Of a DNA stretch of 64,000 bases, positions 27,781 to 36,874 are shown piece by piece. The first letter of the stretch is position 1; every line of letters begins with the position of its first letter. The stretch comes from Porphyromonas pogonae (GTDB lineage: Bacteria; Bacteroidota; Bacteroidia; Bacteroidales; Porphyromonadaceae), in contig NZ_CP143258.1 in the NCBI RefSeq assembly GCF_036320655.1, positions 1,612,001 to 1,676,000 on the forward strand. Direction: 5' to 3'. Below the pieces are notes generated by a model. It did no database searches and had not been told where the DNA came from. It saw only the letters and a program-made list of their open reading frames with translations. Position numbers and translations under genes: made by a program.

Positions 27781-29049
27781 TTATGCTTGTTGCTCCACTG
27801 CATTCTGCCTTGCGATTGACTCGCAGTAGCCTTCAAAGGCAGAATGTTCCCTGTCTGTGAGTGCGGTCATATCCTCCTGTATCTTGTGGTCGGTTATCTT
27901 TCCGTAGATTTGTGTCGTGCCGATATTGCTGTGTCCGAGCATCTTGCTGAGCGTTTCCATCGAAATACCATTGGAAAGGCAAATCGTGGTCGAGAACGTG
28001 TGGCGAGCCATGTGAAAGGTCAAGCCCTTCTCTATTCGGCATATCTGTCCGATGTTTACGCACGCAAAGGATGCTTTCCTTATCGTAAAATTGGGGAATA
28101 TCAAGTCGTCTGCTTTCTTGTCCTTGATATAGAGCAAAAGGATTTGCTTGGCAATGGGCAGGAGTGGGATGATGGCTTCCACGTCTGTTTTCTGCCTTTT
28201 GATGCGGATTTCCTCTGTGCCGTCTGCATTGTGGATGATGTGCTTCGGCTTAAGTCGTTGCATGTCCACACGGGCTAGTCCTGTAAAGGCGCAGAAAAGG
28301 AATAGTTGTCTTGCTCGCTCAAACTGTCTGTCAATGATGGGTGTTTGCAGTACCCGCTGCAGTTCTTCCGTTGTGAGATAACGCCTTGTGCGGTGTGGAA
28401 GTTCTGCCTTGTAATCCGCAAACGGATCGATGCGGATATATTTCTTCTGCTGACCGATGCCGATGAGCTTTCTTAGGAAGATGACCACAATCTGAATGGT
28501 GGCAAGGGAGAGGTTGCGCTCACTTTTTAGGTAGAAGTCCATCCCCTCGATAAAGCCGTAGTCCAACTGTGGGTAGCGAATATCCTCCAGCCCCAAGCGT
28601 TCACGCATATAAGCCTCTATGAGTTGTGTGGCATAGATGTAGTTGGCAAAGGTAGGTTTGGCAACCGTTATTCCCACACAAGGACGCTTTTCCTCTATGA
28701 AAAGTCGTGCTTCCTCCAAAAGAAAACCTTTGGGCTTGTCTTCTTCCATGAGTTCACGCTTCAGCAGCTCGGCAGTGATATAGCCACGCTGCCAAACCAA
28801 TTCTTGGTATTTGCCTTTGGCTTGCTCTTCTTTGGCTTGGAGATAGCGGTTAATTTCCTTTGTTTCTTCGTCCGTTCCTTTGCACCGCCCCTTGCGACTG
28901 TCCCAAAGTTCTGGAGCGGTTTCCTTTCCTGTGCTATACTGTACTTGTTCTCCGTCTATGGTGATGCGTCCCATAATCGGGCATTTGCCGTTCTTTTTCT
29001 CTTTGGAGCGATTGATATAAAAGAGTGTCTTGAATGTACTGCGTGCCAT
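27781..29049 (-). CDS. tyrosine-type integrase, second of tandem pair
   Basis: A 422-residue integrase. The N-terminus is MARSTFKTLFYINRSKEKKNGKCPIMGRITI; the catalytic domain has FTGLARVDMQRL, FHMARHTFSTTICLSNG (HxxRH) and LGHSNIGTTQIYGKIT (Tyr). It follows another integrase by 4 bp. The pair resembles the plus-strand pair at 47.8-50.3 kb, where this type is also second. Two recombinases may act together on the attachment sites; that is inference. Confidence 0.9.
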   Translation of the reverse strand: MARSTFKTLFYINRSKEKKNGKCPIMGRITIDGEQVQYSTGKETAPELWDSRKGRCKGTDEETKEINRYLQAKEEQAKGKYQELVWQRGYITAELLKRELMEEDKPKGFLLEEARLFIEEKRPCVGITVAKPTFANYIYATQLIEAYMRERLGLEDIRYPQLDYGFIEGMDFYLKSERNLSLATIQIVVIFLRKLIGIGQQKKYIRIDPFADYKAELPHRTRRYLTTEELQRVLQTPIIDRQFERARQLFLFCAFTGLARVDMQRLKPKHIIHNADGTEEIRIKRQKTDVEAIIPLLPIAKQILLLYIKDKKADDLIFPNFTIRKASFACVNIGQICRIEKGLTFHMARHTFSTTICLSNGISMETLSKMLGHSNIGTTQIYGKITDHKIQEDMTALTDREHSAFEGYCESIARQNAVEQQA

Positions 29050-29053
29050 AAGT

Positions 29054-30274
29054 TCAAAGTTTTAAGGTGAATGTATCTTGTATTCGCTGCTGTATCACCT
29101 GCATATCCCGATGGATTCTCTCGGAGGAAACCGCTGCATATACCTGTGTTGTTCTCAGATTGGTGTGTCCGAGCATACGGCTCACCGTTTCGATTGGCAC
29201 ACCTGCCGAAAGTGTGATAAGCGAAGCAAAGGTGTGCCTTGCCATGTGAAAGGTCAGCGGACTTTCCATACCGATGTTTCGCTGTATGTGGTGCATGCCA
29301 TTGAGGATAATGTCGGTGGTCGGTACGTCAAAGACAAAGCCTGCACGCTTTCCCCTGTACCGCTCCATTATCGCCCAAGCAGGAGGAAGTACTTGTACAC
29401 GGTACGGGGTCTTGGTTTTCATGCGTCTGCCCTTGATGCAGAGTTCGCCTTCTTCCAAGACGATGTTTTCCTCCCGAAGATTACGGACATCGGAGATTGC
29501 CAGTCCTGAAAAGCAGGAGAAGACGAACAAATCACGGACAACGCGGTAGTTCTCCCATTCAATCTCCAAGTCGATGATGCGTTGGAGTTCGTCTTGTGTG
29601 ATGCTTCTCGGTTCACCCTTTGGTCGCTCGTAACTATAGCCCAAGAACGGATAGAAGTCGAGCACGCCTTTCTTCACCGCCATGCGGACGATGGTCTGCA
29701 AGGTGGACAAAGCACTTGATATGCTGCTGCGTTTCAGTCTGCGGTCGATGGTGAGATAATACTCGAAGCCTTCGATAAAGGCTTTGTCCAACTGTGAAAA
29801 GGGTATGTCGCTCACCTTGTGTTTCTTCTGTACATACTCACGGAGCAGGGAAAACTGGTAGGTACGGAGTTTGAAGGTCTTTAAGGCTCGGTCGATACCT
29901 ATGCGTTCCTTTGTCTGTGTGAGATAATCCCCGAAACCCTCCAAGAGCAAGGCTTGGCAGTGGATTTGCCCCTGATAGGAGTCCCTCACGTCTGTGGCGG
30001 TAAAGCATTCTTCCCTTTCACTGAGCTCGTGAAAGCGTGCGTGGATGAGTGCCGTGCATTCACCGAGTTTCTGATTGATGGACACTGCCATGTTGCTCTT
30101 GCCGATGAGCCGTTGCTTACGGCTGTCCCAAAGAGCGAGCGGAGTCTTGCACTTGGTGGAGAAACCCGAATGGGTTCTGCCTACTGAGATGCGCCCGATG
30201 ACAGGCACAAGTCCTTTCTTGTCGGTTCGTTTCGCCTGAACGAAGAACGATACTTTCAGTTTGTTTTCCTTCAT
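29054..30274 (-). CDS. tyrosine-type integrase, first of tandem pair
   Basis: A 406-residue integrase. The N-terminus is MKENKLKVSFFVQAKRTDKKGLVPVIGRISV; catalytic blocks are FSGLAISDVRNL, FHMARHTFASLITLSAG and LGHTNLRTTQVYAAVS. Its N-terminal domain (ISVGRTHSGFSTKCKTPLALW) parallels the integrase at 47787 (ITVGRTMVQFSCKLSCTPSLW). I chose the ATG at 30274; the frame extends 19 residues further without similarity. The promoter-like palindrome lies 26 bp upstream. Confidence 0.9.
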   Translation of the reverse strand: MKENKLKVSFFVQAKRTDKKGLVPVIGRISVGRTHSGFSTKCKTPLALWDSRKQRLIGKSNMAVSINQKLGECTALIHARFHELSEREECFTATDVRDSYQGQIHCQALLLEGFGDYLTQTKERIGIDRALKTFKLRTYQFSLLREYVQKKHKVSDIPFSQLDKAFIEGFEYYLTIDRRLKRSSISSALSTLQTIVRMAVKKGVLDFYPFLGYSYERPKGEPRSITQDELQRIIDLEIEWENYRVVRDLFVFSCFSGLAISDVRNLREENIVLEEGELCIKGRRMKTKTPYRVQVLPPAWAIMERYRGKRAGFVFDVPTTDIILNGMHHIQRNIGMESPLTFHMARHTFASLITLSAGVPIETVSRMLGHTNLRTTQVYAAVSSERIHRDMQVIQQRIQDTFTLKL

Positions 30275-30300
30275 TTTCTTCTGTCGTTTTTTTCCTAAGT

Positions 30301-30320
30301 TACCTTTGCTTGCAAAGGTA
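30301..30320 (-). promoter_or_regulatory. palindromic -7 box of integrase pair
   Basis: TACCTTTGC-tt-GCAAAGGTA, a perfect 9-bp-arm palindrome that presents the TAnnTTTG box on both strands. Symmetry suggests an operator overlapping the promoter. Confidence 0.45.
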
Positions 30321-30404
30321 CAGATGAACAAGTCTTTTTGAGCGATGCAGAAAAATGAAAGATGAGGAATAAAAACCTATGATACAGTTGTTTACATTCA
30401 ATTC

Positions 30405-30530
30405 GTAACCCCTTTTTGCTTTTTCCTCGATGGGTTACGATTTGGTAACAAGCCTATGTTTTTGAATTACTCCTCTCTGAATCAACTTGTTAAAGCGCAA
30501 TAGATTCAGGATAGGTAACAGATAAGTAAC
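30405..30530. repeat. GTAAC/GTTAC cluster upstream of integrase pair
   Basis: Within a 465-bp gene-free stretch (30275-30739), GTAAC is found at 30405, 30445, 30515 and 30526, and GTTAC at 30434. Some copies share flanks (GGGTTACGA, GGTAACA). This is the expected location for integrase arm-type binding sites near an element end. Confidence 0.4.
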
Positions 30531-30739
30531 GAGATAACTTCATCAATTTACTCCACTTAGAGCAGGTTGATTAGCTTGTGACAAAGATAAAAGAATATTT
30601 CTGTTCATTTGCAAATTCTTGTCAAAATACTACATGACCTTGTATTTTCTCGACTGGTAAATAATTAATAAACTATTGTCGATGTGAGAAACAAAAAGGG
30701 TATATTCAGATATTTTTAATACCCTCTTTGTAAATGCTG

Positions 30740-31666
30740 TTATCTCAATCCTTTAAACATTTGGTCAATACACTTCTTTTTTTGTTCCATATTAGGATGA
30801 ACGTATAGATTCAGCGTTGTACTGATATTCGAATGTCCTAGAATTACGCTAACAGTTTTATAGTCACAATTACTCTCTATACACCTTGTTGCAAAGCTAT
30901 GACGCAATCCATGAAATTTCAGTTCTGGCATATCCAACTCTTTCATCAATCGTTTGTAGTAATTTCTGTAAGTACGTGGTTCGGTAGGTTTCATGTCATT
31001 AGTTAAAACGTAAAAGGAGTTGTTCACTATTTTTTTTATCGGTTTTAGCATTTTTAAAAGATCTCGGCTCATTGGAATATCTCGAATAGAGTTCTTGGTT
31101 TTAGGACTATCGAGGATAAGTTCTGTATGCCTGTCAGAATCATCGATAATATAGATCCGCTGTATCGTTTTTCGAATGTGAATAACCCCCATATCCGTAT
31201 CAATTTCGTTCCATGTCAAAGCACAAATTTCGCCAATACGTATTCCAGCACTCAAACAAATATAAATTCCTAAGTTTTTGAATGTAAAATGCTCTTGTAC
31301 ATAATTCATAATCTTTCTTTGGTTGCTTTTACTAAGCACCTCAATCCCATTATTTTCTCTTTCTGTTGGAAACTGGATATCAAATTGCTGATACTCGAAG
31401 ACTTTATTCTTCATGCCGAACTTTAGGATCATTTTCAGTACAATCAAGATATCCTTAATCGTTTTTTGACTTAATCCCTCATCTAACTTAGCAAATACAA
31501 ACTCCTGAACATCTGCTTCATGCACTTCATGCTTATGTCCAAAAGTTGGCAATAAATGATTCTCAATTAGAAGCATATAAGCCGAATAACTGGATTTTTT
31601 TACATAATGCTTTTTGTCTTCTTTCCATAGGTTGATAACTGTACTAATTTTTGTTTTTTCTGCCAT
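30740..31666 (-). CDS. tyrosine recombinase, probable hsdS invertase (locus 2)
   Basis: A 308-residue recombinase unlike the element integrases and unlike the locus 1 invertase. Catalytic blocks are LSAGIRIGEICALTW, FHGLRHSFATRCIESN (HxxRH) and LGHSNISTTLNLYVHPN (Tyr). It is directly adjacent to the inverted repeats of the second hsdS system. The start at 31666 (MAEKTKISTVINLW) was chosen; the frame extends 13 residues upstream. Confidence 0.88.
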   Translation of the reverse strand: MAEKTKISTVINLWKEDKKHYVKKSSYSAYMLLIENHLLPTFGHKHEVHEADVQEFVFAKLDEGLSQKTIKDILIVLKMILKFGMKNKVFEYQQFDIQFPTERENNGIEVLSKSNQRKIMNYVQEHFTFKNLGIYICLSAGIRIGEICALTWNEIDTDMGVIHIRKTIQRIYIIDDSDRHTELILDSPKTKNSIRDIPMSRDLLKMLKPIKKIVNNSFYVLTNDMKPTEPRTYRNYYKRLMKELDMPELKFHGLRHSFATRCIESNCDYKTVSVILGHSNISTTLNLYVHPNMEQKKKCIDQMFKGLR

Positions 31667-31732
31667 ATTAATCTGATTTTTATTATTAATCACAATAATA
31701 TACACAAAAGGATTTGAGTATAAAATAAGATT

Positions 31733-31756
31733 AATGTTCCAAATTTGAGATTCCCT
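31733..31756 (+). repeat. hsdS locus 2 inversion site P1 (24 bp)
   Basis: A 24-bp sequence beginning AATGTTCCAAAT and ending GATTCCCT, present as an exact inverted copy at 35142-35165 inside the 5' end of the expressed hsdS. It encodes NVPNLRFP in both genes. Confidence 0.85.
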
Positions 31757-32842
31757 GAGTTTGAGGGGGAGTGGAAAAAAAAGAAGTTAGGAGATATAGC
31801 CAATATTACTGGAGGAGGTACTCCGAATACAGACATAGAAGAATATTGGAATGGAGAAATACATTGGTTTACACCTTCTGAAATAAAATCAGCATATGTT
31901 GATAAAAGCGTAAGAACAATAACGGAATTAGGATTAGTTAAATCTTCTGCTAAACTTCTTCCTGCTGGTGCCATTCTTCTTACGACAAGAGCAACTATTG
32001 GAGAAGTTGCTATTGCACAAAAAGAATGTTGTACTAATCAAGGATTTCAATCACTAGTAGTAAATGACGGCATAAATAATATATTTATTGCAAATTGGAT
32101 CAAACAGAATAAAAATGAATTAACAAAAAGAGCTAAAGGCTCAACTTTTGCTGAAATAAGCAAATCTGAGGTCGAAAAAATACCGCTCGTTATTCCTAAT
32201 ACCGATGAGCAAAACAAAATTGCTAAATTTCTGACTTTACTTGATGAACGCATTGCGACCCAAAACAAAATAATAGAGCAATATAAATCTCTAATTAAAG
32301 GAATTTATACCTACCTTTTAGGAAAGTCTGATAAATACAGAAAATTAGGGGAATTTTGTCAAATAAAAAAAGGAGAGCAGATAAACAGGACTGAATTATT
32401 GGATGATGATAAATATTATGTAATGAATGGTGGAATTACTCCTTCGGGCTTTCATCATTCATATAATACTAAGGCGAATACAATATCTATCAGTGAAGGA
32501 GGTAATTCTTGTGGATATGTACAGTATAATGATGTCCCTTTTTGGAGCGGGGGACATTGTTATACATTAGAAGATATTGACAAAGATATAGATGGAAGGT
32601 ATCTTTTTCACTATCTGAAAGCTAGTGAACCTCAGATAATGGCATTGCGCATCGGTAGCGGACTTCCTAATATACAAAAGAAAGATTTATCTCATTTCTG
32701 CATTCTTATGCCATCATTGTTGAATCAAAAAGAAATTTCAGATACGCTCGACAAAATAATGTTAAAGATAGAATTAGAGAAATCCGCAATCTTAGTGTAT
32801 CAGAAACAAAAAATCTATCTATTACAGAACCTCTTTATATAA
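31745..32842 (+). CDS. silent two-domain hsdS lacking its start (TRD 1b + 2b)
   Basis: A complete HsdS body of about 365 residues (LRFPEFEGEWKKKKLGDIANITGGGTP..., central LLDERIATQNKIIEQYKSLIKGIYTYLL, tail YLLQNLFI) with no proper start codon. The frame is continuous leftward only through NVPNLRFP, which coincides with site P1. The expressed copy supplies MSTMKEENKKKG ahead of the same NVPNLRFP on the other strand. P1-P2 inversion would exchange this body for the current one behind the functional start and hsdM. I regard it as a reserve gene. Confidence 0.85.
   Translation: MRFPEFEGEWKKKKLGDIANITGGGTPNTDIEEYWNGEIHWFTPSEIKSAYVDKSVRTITELGLVKSSAKLLPAGAILLTTRATIGEVAIAQKECCTNQGFQSLVVNDGINNIFIANWIKQNKNELTKRAKGSTFAEISKSEVEKIPLVIPNTDEQNKIAKFLTLLDERIATQNKIIEQYKSLIKGIYTYLLGKSDKYRKLGEFCQIKKGEQINRTELLDDDKYYVMNGGITPSGFHHSYNTKANTISISEGGNSCGYVQYNDVPFWSGGHCYTLEDIDKDIDGRYLFHYLKASEPQIMALRIGSGLPNIQKKDLSHFCILMPSLLNQKEISDTLDKIMLKIELEKSAILVYQKQKIYLLQNLFI
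32288..32302 (+). repeat. hsdS locus 2 inversion site T1
   Basis: TCTCTAATTAAAGGA, coding SLIKG in the central helix of the silent hsdS. Its exact inverted copy is T2 at 33363-33377, at the start of the opposite cassette. Confidence 0.65.
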
Positions 32843-33377
32843 GCATATTTTTTAGTAAATACTGTTTCTGCAAGGAATAGGCATCTAACAAAATTTGCTC
32901 TAAATCAATCTTTTTTTCCACTTGCCAGAGTATTCGGGCTATTTTATTCTGCTCCTTGATAGATGGGCAGTAGATCAATTCGTTACCATAGTCTTTGAAA
33001 TAGATGTGAGGTATGCCGGAACCTACTTTGTATTTATCAAAATTAAAATAGCTTAAAAGATAGTAGATGTATTTGAGCGAAAAACCACTCTTGGCTGTCA
33101 AATAATTGAGAGTGCCTATTGCTGAATATTTTCCCGTAACATATTGCACTCTTCCTACGCTGGCCCCATCTTTAATAATCAAAATAGAATTTTCATCCAC
33201 CGCGTATTGAGACGAATATGCTATAATACCTGTTGCTCCATATACTGGATGCAGCCCATTTATCCCCTCAAATTCACTTTCTGTTAGTGTTGAAGAATTG
33301 CAAGCAACACAATCCTTTAATCTGGTATTAGCTTGTTTCCCGTTTAATACAAAGTGAGTTAGTCCTTTAATTAGAGA
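32835..33377 (-). CDS. silent hsdS C-terminal half (TRD 2c cassette)
   Basis: A frame of about 181 codons with no start, opening right after a stop at 33378-33380. It reads SLIKGLTHFVLNGKQANTRLKDCV then a recognition domain (HPVYGATGIIAYSS, ILIIKDGASVGRVQYV, KVGSGIPHIYFKDYGNELI) and the tail LQKQYLLKNMLI. The opening SLIKG equals site T. Inversion T1-T2 would attach it behind TRD 1b. A GTG at 33200 could start a meaningless shorter peptide. It overlaps the silent gene's 3' end by 8 bp in convergent orientation. Confidence 0.8.
   Translation of the reverse strand, partial: SLIKGLTHFVLNGKQANTRLKDCVACNSSTLTESEFEGINGLHPVYGATGIIAYSSQYAVDENSILIIKDGASVGRVQYVTGKYSAIGTLNYLTAKSGFSLKYIYYLLSYFNFDKYKVGSGIPHIYFKDYGNELIYCPSIKEQNKIARILWQVEKKIDLEQILLDAYSLQKQYLLKNMLI
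33363..33377 (-). repeat. hsdS locus 2 inversion site T2
   Basis: TCCTTTAATTAGAGA, reverse complement of T1, at the 5' boundary of the TRD 2c cassette. Confidence 0.65.
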
Positions 33378-33390
33378 TTATATTTCACTC

Positions 33391-34017
33391 TTGAGTACGA
33401 TAAGCGAGAAGCTATTTAACAGACAATTACGATTTGAAAAACTGGATGGAGACATATCTTCTGATTGGAGAATTCAGAAATTGGGTGATTTTATGACCAT
33501 TCCAGACAAAATTCTGACACCTAAAATTGATAAGAACAAATTGCTCACAGTCAAATTACATTTAAAAGGGATAATGAAGAATGATAGTACAGAGTCATTA
33601 TCTACCCAGGGGACTGTTTATTATGTCCGTCGGAAAGGACAATTTATTTATGGTAAACAAAATCTATTTAATGGGGCATTTGGGATAATCCCAGATGAAT
33701 ACGACGGCTTCCTTTCATCAAATGATGTCCCAACATTCAATATAAACTGCGATAAGATAAACCCTTTTTATTTGCTATACTATATTGGACGCAAGAACTA
33801 TTATGTGCCTTTAGAAAGTTTGGCGATAGGCTCTGGAAGCAAGCGCATACATGAATCTACAGTCCTGAATTTGGAAATAGTTATTCCAACATTGGAAGAA
33901 CAATCAATTATCGTATCTGCAATTTGTTCTATAGACAAGAAGATAGAGATCGAAACATTTGTTTTGAAAGGGCTTAATTCCCAGAAACAATATCTACTCT
34001 CCAATCTCCTTGTGTAG
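33391..34017 (+). CDS. silent hsdS C-terminal half (TRD 2d cassette)
   Basis: A frame of 208 codons without a credible start (TTG at 33391; open leftward to a stop at 33355). It begins STISEKLFNRQLRFEKLDG, followed by a recognition domain (WRIQKLGDFMTIPDK, GSGSKRIHESTVLNLEIVIP) and the tail LNSQKQYLLSNLLV. The opening aligns with DLKLLKSTIRHTLFTQ in the centre of the expressed HsdS. The shared 12-bp site U lies there. Inversion U1-U2 would swap this domain into the expressed gene. It converges with hsdS, the stops being 2 bp apart. Confidence 0.8.
   Translation: MSTISEKLFNRQLRFEKLDGDISSDWRIQKLGDFMTIPDKILTPKIDKNKLLTVKLHLKGIMKNDSTESLSTQGTVYYVRRKGQFIYGKQNLFNGAFGIIPDEYDGFLSSNDVPTFNINCDKINPFYLLYYIGRKNYYVPLESLAIGSGSKRIHESTVLNLEIVIPTLEEQSIIVSAICSIDKKIEIETFVLKGLNSQKQYLLSNLLV
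33393..33404 (+). repeat. hsdS locus 2 inversion site U1
   Basis: GAGTACGATAAG at the start of the TRD 2d cassette, inverted copy of U2. Short, but located at the homologous codon position. Confidence 0.5.
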
Positions 34018-34019
34018 TT

Positions 34020-35201
34020 TTATATGAAAAGCTGAGACAATAGGTATTGCTTTTGTGCAATCAACAAATTGTAATGATGAGATTCTAAAACAATCTTCTC
34101 ATCCAATACGGAGAATAGGTTTGAAAATATATTCTGCATCTCAACTTCAGGAACATATATTGGCATAGACTCTACTTCAGAAATGTAATGACGTTTATGG
34201 TCGTTTGATGTAAGATCAAGAAAAGAGAGGTATTCAAAAATATATTTGAGATTTACGTTGGACTTCGAAGTCAATATTTTTATCGCTGACGACTTAACCT
34301 TAAATGGAAAATTAACATACTTCAAATCCATAGTGAAGTCATCAAATATTATGCAATCTCCTTTATCATAAATACCATAGTTCTCAGAGGTATAACCTAA
34401 TACAAAAGCTTTATTGGCTGTTAATACTGGGATTAAGGATACATCGTTTTGGTAATCTACATTTTCCACTATATACTTAGTTGGTTGCTCATAATCAAGA
34501 ATATATTTTATTCGTTTTGCTTTATGATTAGACTTGTCAATTTGCGTAAATAGAGTATGTCTTATCGTACTCTTTAACAATTTCAAATCCTCTATTATTT
34601 TGTTTTGGGTCTCGATTCGCTCATCAATTAAGGAGAGGAATTTACCTATTTTTTCTTGCTCTTTAAGCTTTGGAACACTGATAATAAAGCTTTCTATATC
34701 TTTTGTACTAACATTAGCCTGATTACCAGTCCCTCCTGCAGAAGATTGGAAAAATTGTTCAAGAAAACAGCTTGTCTTTATTAAATATGAAAGAAAATAT
34801 GAGTCATACTTTGCTCTAATTAAAGCACAACGTTGATTTAATAATAAATTATCTTCACTTTTGAATAAATGTGAATAGCCATAGTCTCGTTTGTTGTTAG
34901 TTCCCGTTAAAGTTATTGCAATGTCATTTTTCTTTAGTAAAAATGAGCATTGCCTATTATCAATTATATCAATAAATGATGGTGTCCTGTCTAAATTTAA
35001 TTGATTTTGATATAAATTCCCCATTTTGACTATTTGATATTTTCTTCTTTCAGAAGATAGTGTTTTTGCATCAAAAGCAAACCCACCCTTAATAGTCGCA
35101 ATATCACCAAACAACAAGGATTTCCACTCTTCTGTAAACTGAGGGAATCTCAAATTTGGAACATTGCCCTTTTTTTTATTTTCTTCTTTCATTGTTGACA
35201 T
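34020..35201 (-). CDS. hsdS: type I specificity subunit S, expressed copy (locus 2)
   Basis: A 393-residue HsdS. The leader MSTMKEENKKKG is followed by NVPNLRFPQFTEEWKSLLFGDI and TRD 1a. The central helix is LSLIDERIETQNKIIEDLKLLKSTIRHTL; TRD 2a comes next, and the tail is LLIAQKQYLLSQLFI. It is 47 bp downstream of hsdM on the same strand. Inversion sites P2 and U2 lie in its N-terminal and central segments. Both recognition domains are therefore exchangeable with silent cassettes to its left. Confidence 0.92.
   Translation of the reverse strand: MSTMKEENKKKGNVPNLRFPQFTEEWKSLLFGDIATIKGGFAFDAKTLSSERRKYQIVKMGNLYQNQLNLDRTPSFIDIIDNRQCSFLLKKNDIAITLTGTNNKRDYGYSHLFKSEDNLLLNQRCALIRAKYDSYFLSYLIKTSCFLEQFFQSSAGGTGNQANVSTKDIESFIISVPKLKEQEKIGKFLSLIDERIETQNKIIEDLKLLKSTIRHTLFTQIDKSNHKAKRIKYILDYEQPTKYIVENVDYQNDVSLIPVLTANKAFVLGYTSENYGIYDKGDCIIFDDFTMDLKYVNFPFKVKSSAIKILTSKSNVNLKYIFEYLSFLDLTSNDHKRHYISEVESMPIYVPEVEMQNIFSNLFSVLDEKIVLESHHYNLLIAQKQYLLSQLFI
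34561..34572 (-). repeat. hsdS locus 2 inversion site U2
   Basis: CTTATCGTACTC, reverse complement of U1, within the central helix codons of the expressed hsdS. Confidence 0.5.
35142..35165 (-). repeat. hsdS locus 2 inversion site P2 (24 bp)
   Basis: Exact inverted copy of P1 at codons NVPNLRFP near the start of the expressed hsdS. P1 and P2 are about 3.4 kb apart. Confidence 0.85.
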
Positions 35202-35248
35202 TTATTTTCTTAATCTGTAGCATTAAGGATTTCAGAAAAGCAAAAAAA

Positions 35249-36874
35249 TTAAGGAACTAATCCCAATTCTTTGAGATAAACTTCGATTTCTTTATCAAGT
35301 TCTGCACGTTTAGCTTCAAGGTCTTTGATATCAGCCATTACAGCATGAATATCAACTGGTTCTTCTTCCACAAAGGTACTCACATACCGAGAGATATTTA
35401 AATTATAACCATTCTCCTCAATCTCATCTAATGAAACTCTTCGAGAGTAGCGATCCTCCTCTTTCCTGAATTGGTAGGTTTCAATTATTTTCTGAATATC
35501 ATTAGGTTTTCCATCTTCACCTTCTCGTAAACGATTCTGTCTTTTCTCCTTCTCAAAATGCTCACTGGCGTTAATGAAAAGGACATCTTCAAACTTTTTG
35601 CACTTTTTCAATACCAAAATACAAACTGGAATACCTGTTGAAAAAAACAAATTAGAAGGTAAACCGATAACAGTATCTATGTTATTATCTTTCAGTAATT
35701 TTGTACGAATACGTTCTTCAGCTCCACTGCGGAACAAAACTCCATGTGGCAATATTATCGCCATTGTACCCTCTCCTGAGAGAAAATGAAAACCGTGTAA
35801 TAAAAATGCAAAGTCAGCTGCAGATTTTGGTGCAATGCCATAACTTTTAAATCGAAAATCTTCTGCCAATGTATCATTAGGCTCCCATTTTAAGCTAAAT
35901 GGAGGATTAGCAACAATTGCATCAAATTCCATTTTCTTTGCGGGGTTCATCTCATTCAGAATATCCCAGTCATTTAATAACGTGTCTCCATGATGAATTT
36001 CAAACTCAGTATCTTTAAGTCCATGTAGGAGCATATTCATTCGAGCAAGATTATATGTCGTGATATTTTTCTCTTGTCCATATATTTTGCCTATGCTTCC
36101 ATTACTGTCGCCCATCTGTCTGCGAACGTTCAGTAATAAAGAACCTGATCCACAGGCAAAGTCTAACACCTTATCTAATTTATTCTTTTCGCCTAATGCC
36201 GGATTTTGGCTATCCAAAATGACAATTTTAGATAAAATAGTAGATAACTGTTGAGGCGTATAAAATTCTCCTGCTTTTTTTCCTGAACCAGCAGCAAATT
36301 GTCCAATAAGATATTCATATGCGTCACCTAAAATATCTGTATTGGTAGAAAACTTAGCTATTCCTTCAGCTATTTTCTGGATAATGACACAAAGCTTTTT
36401 ATTTCTTTCAGAAGGTATTTTGCCTAGCTTTTCTGAGTTCAAATTGATTTCTGAAAATAAACCTTGAAAAGCACTTTCAAATGATTCATTTTCAATATAT
36501 CTAAAACCATTTTCAAGCGTCTCTAACAACTCTCCATTTTGAGTCCGAGCCATTTCCGCAATATTACTCCATAAAAATTCTGGTTTTATAACATAATGGA
36601 CTTTCCGACGCATCTGTTTTTCAAAATCCAGTATGTCTGCGTCATTATTTTTATACCATATTCCTAAAGCAGTGTGTTTATCCTCTTCATTTACTTGTGG
36701 ATAATCTCTACCCAATTCTTTCTTGGCTGCTTCTTCGTAGTTGTCAGACAAGTATCGGAGAAATAGGAATGACAACATATAATCACGGAAATCATCCGCA
36801 TTCATAGCTCCCCGCAGTTGATCTGCTATATCCCAAAGGGTTTTACCCAATTGCTTTTGATCTTGTAATGTCAT
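35249..36874 (-). CDS. hsdM: type I DNA N6-adenine methyltransferase subunit M (locus 2)
   Basis: A 541-residue HsdM of a different subfamily from locus 1. The N-terminus MTLQDQKQLGKTLWDIADQLRGAMNADDFRDY is typical; motif I is VLDFACGSGSLLLNV near residue 238 and the catalytic motif is VANPPFSLKW. The coiled C-terminus (VMADIKDLEAKRAELDKEIEVYLKELG) contacts HsdS in related enzymes. Its start overlaps the stop of the PrrC-like gene by 4 bp (ATGA), so the two are translationally coupled. Confidence 0.95.
   Translation of the reverse strand: MTLQDQKQLGKTLWDIADQLRGAMNADDFRDYMLSFLFLRYLSDNYEEAAKKELGRDYPQVNEEDKHTALGIWYKNNDADILDFEKQMRRKVHYVIKPEFLWSNIAEMARTQNGELLETLENGFRYIENESFESAFQGLFSEINLNSEKLGKIPSERNKKLCVIIQKIAEGIAKFSTNTDILGDAYEYLIGQFAAGSGKKAGEFYTPQQLSTILSKIVILDSQNPALGEKNKLDKVLDFACGSGSLLLNVRRQMGDSNGSIGKIYGQEKNITTYNLARMNMLLHGLKDTEFEIHHGDTLLNDWDILNEMNPAKKMEFDAIVANPPFSLKWEPNDTLAEDFRFKSYGIAPKSAADFAFLLHGFHFLSGEGTMAIILPHGVLFRSGAEERIRTKLLKDNNIDTVIGLPSNLFFSTGIPVCILVLKKCKKFEDVLFINASEHFEKEKRQNRLREGEDGKPNDIQKIIETYQFRKEEDRYSRRVSLDEIEENGYNLNISRYVSTFVEEEPVDIHAVMADIKDLEAKRAELDKEIEVYLKELGLVP

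Noticed and set aside
30301-30320. GTAnnTTTGC-like sequence as a CTnDOT-type attachment core
   Set aside because: The same consensus is contained in the Bacteroidetes promoter box TAnnTTTG, and this copy sits at the right distance from an integrase start to be a promoter.
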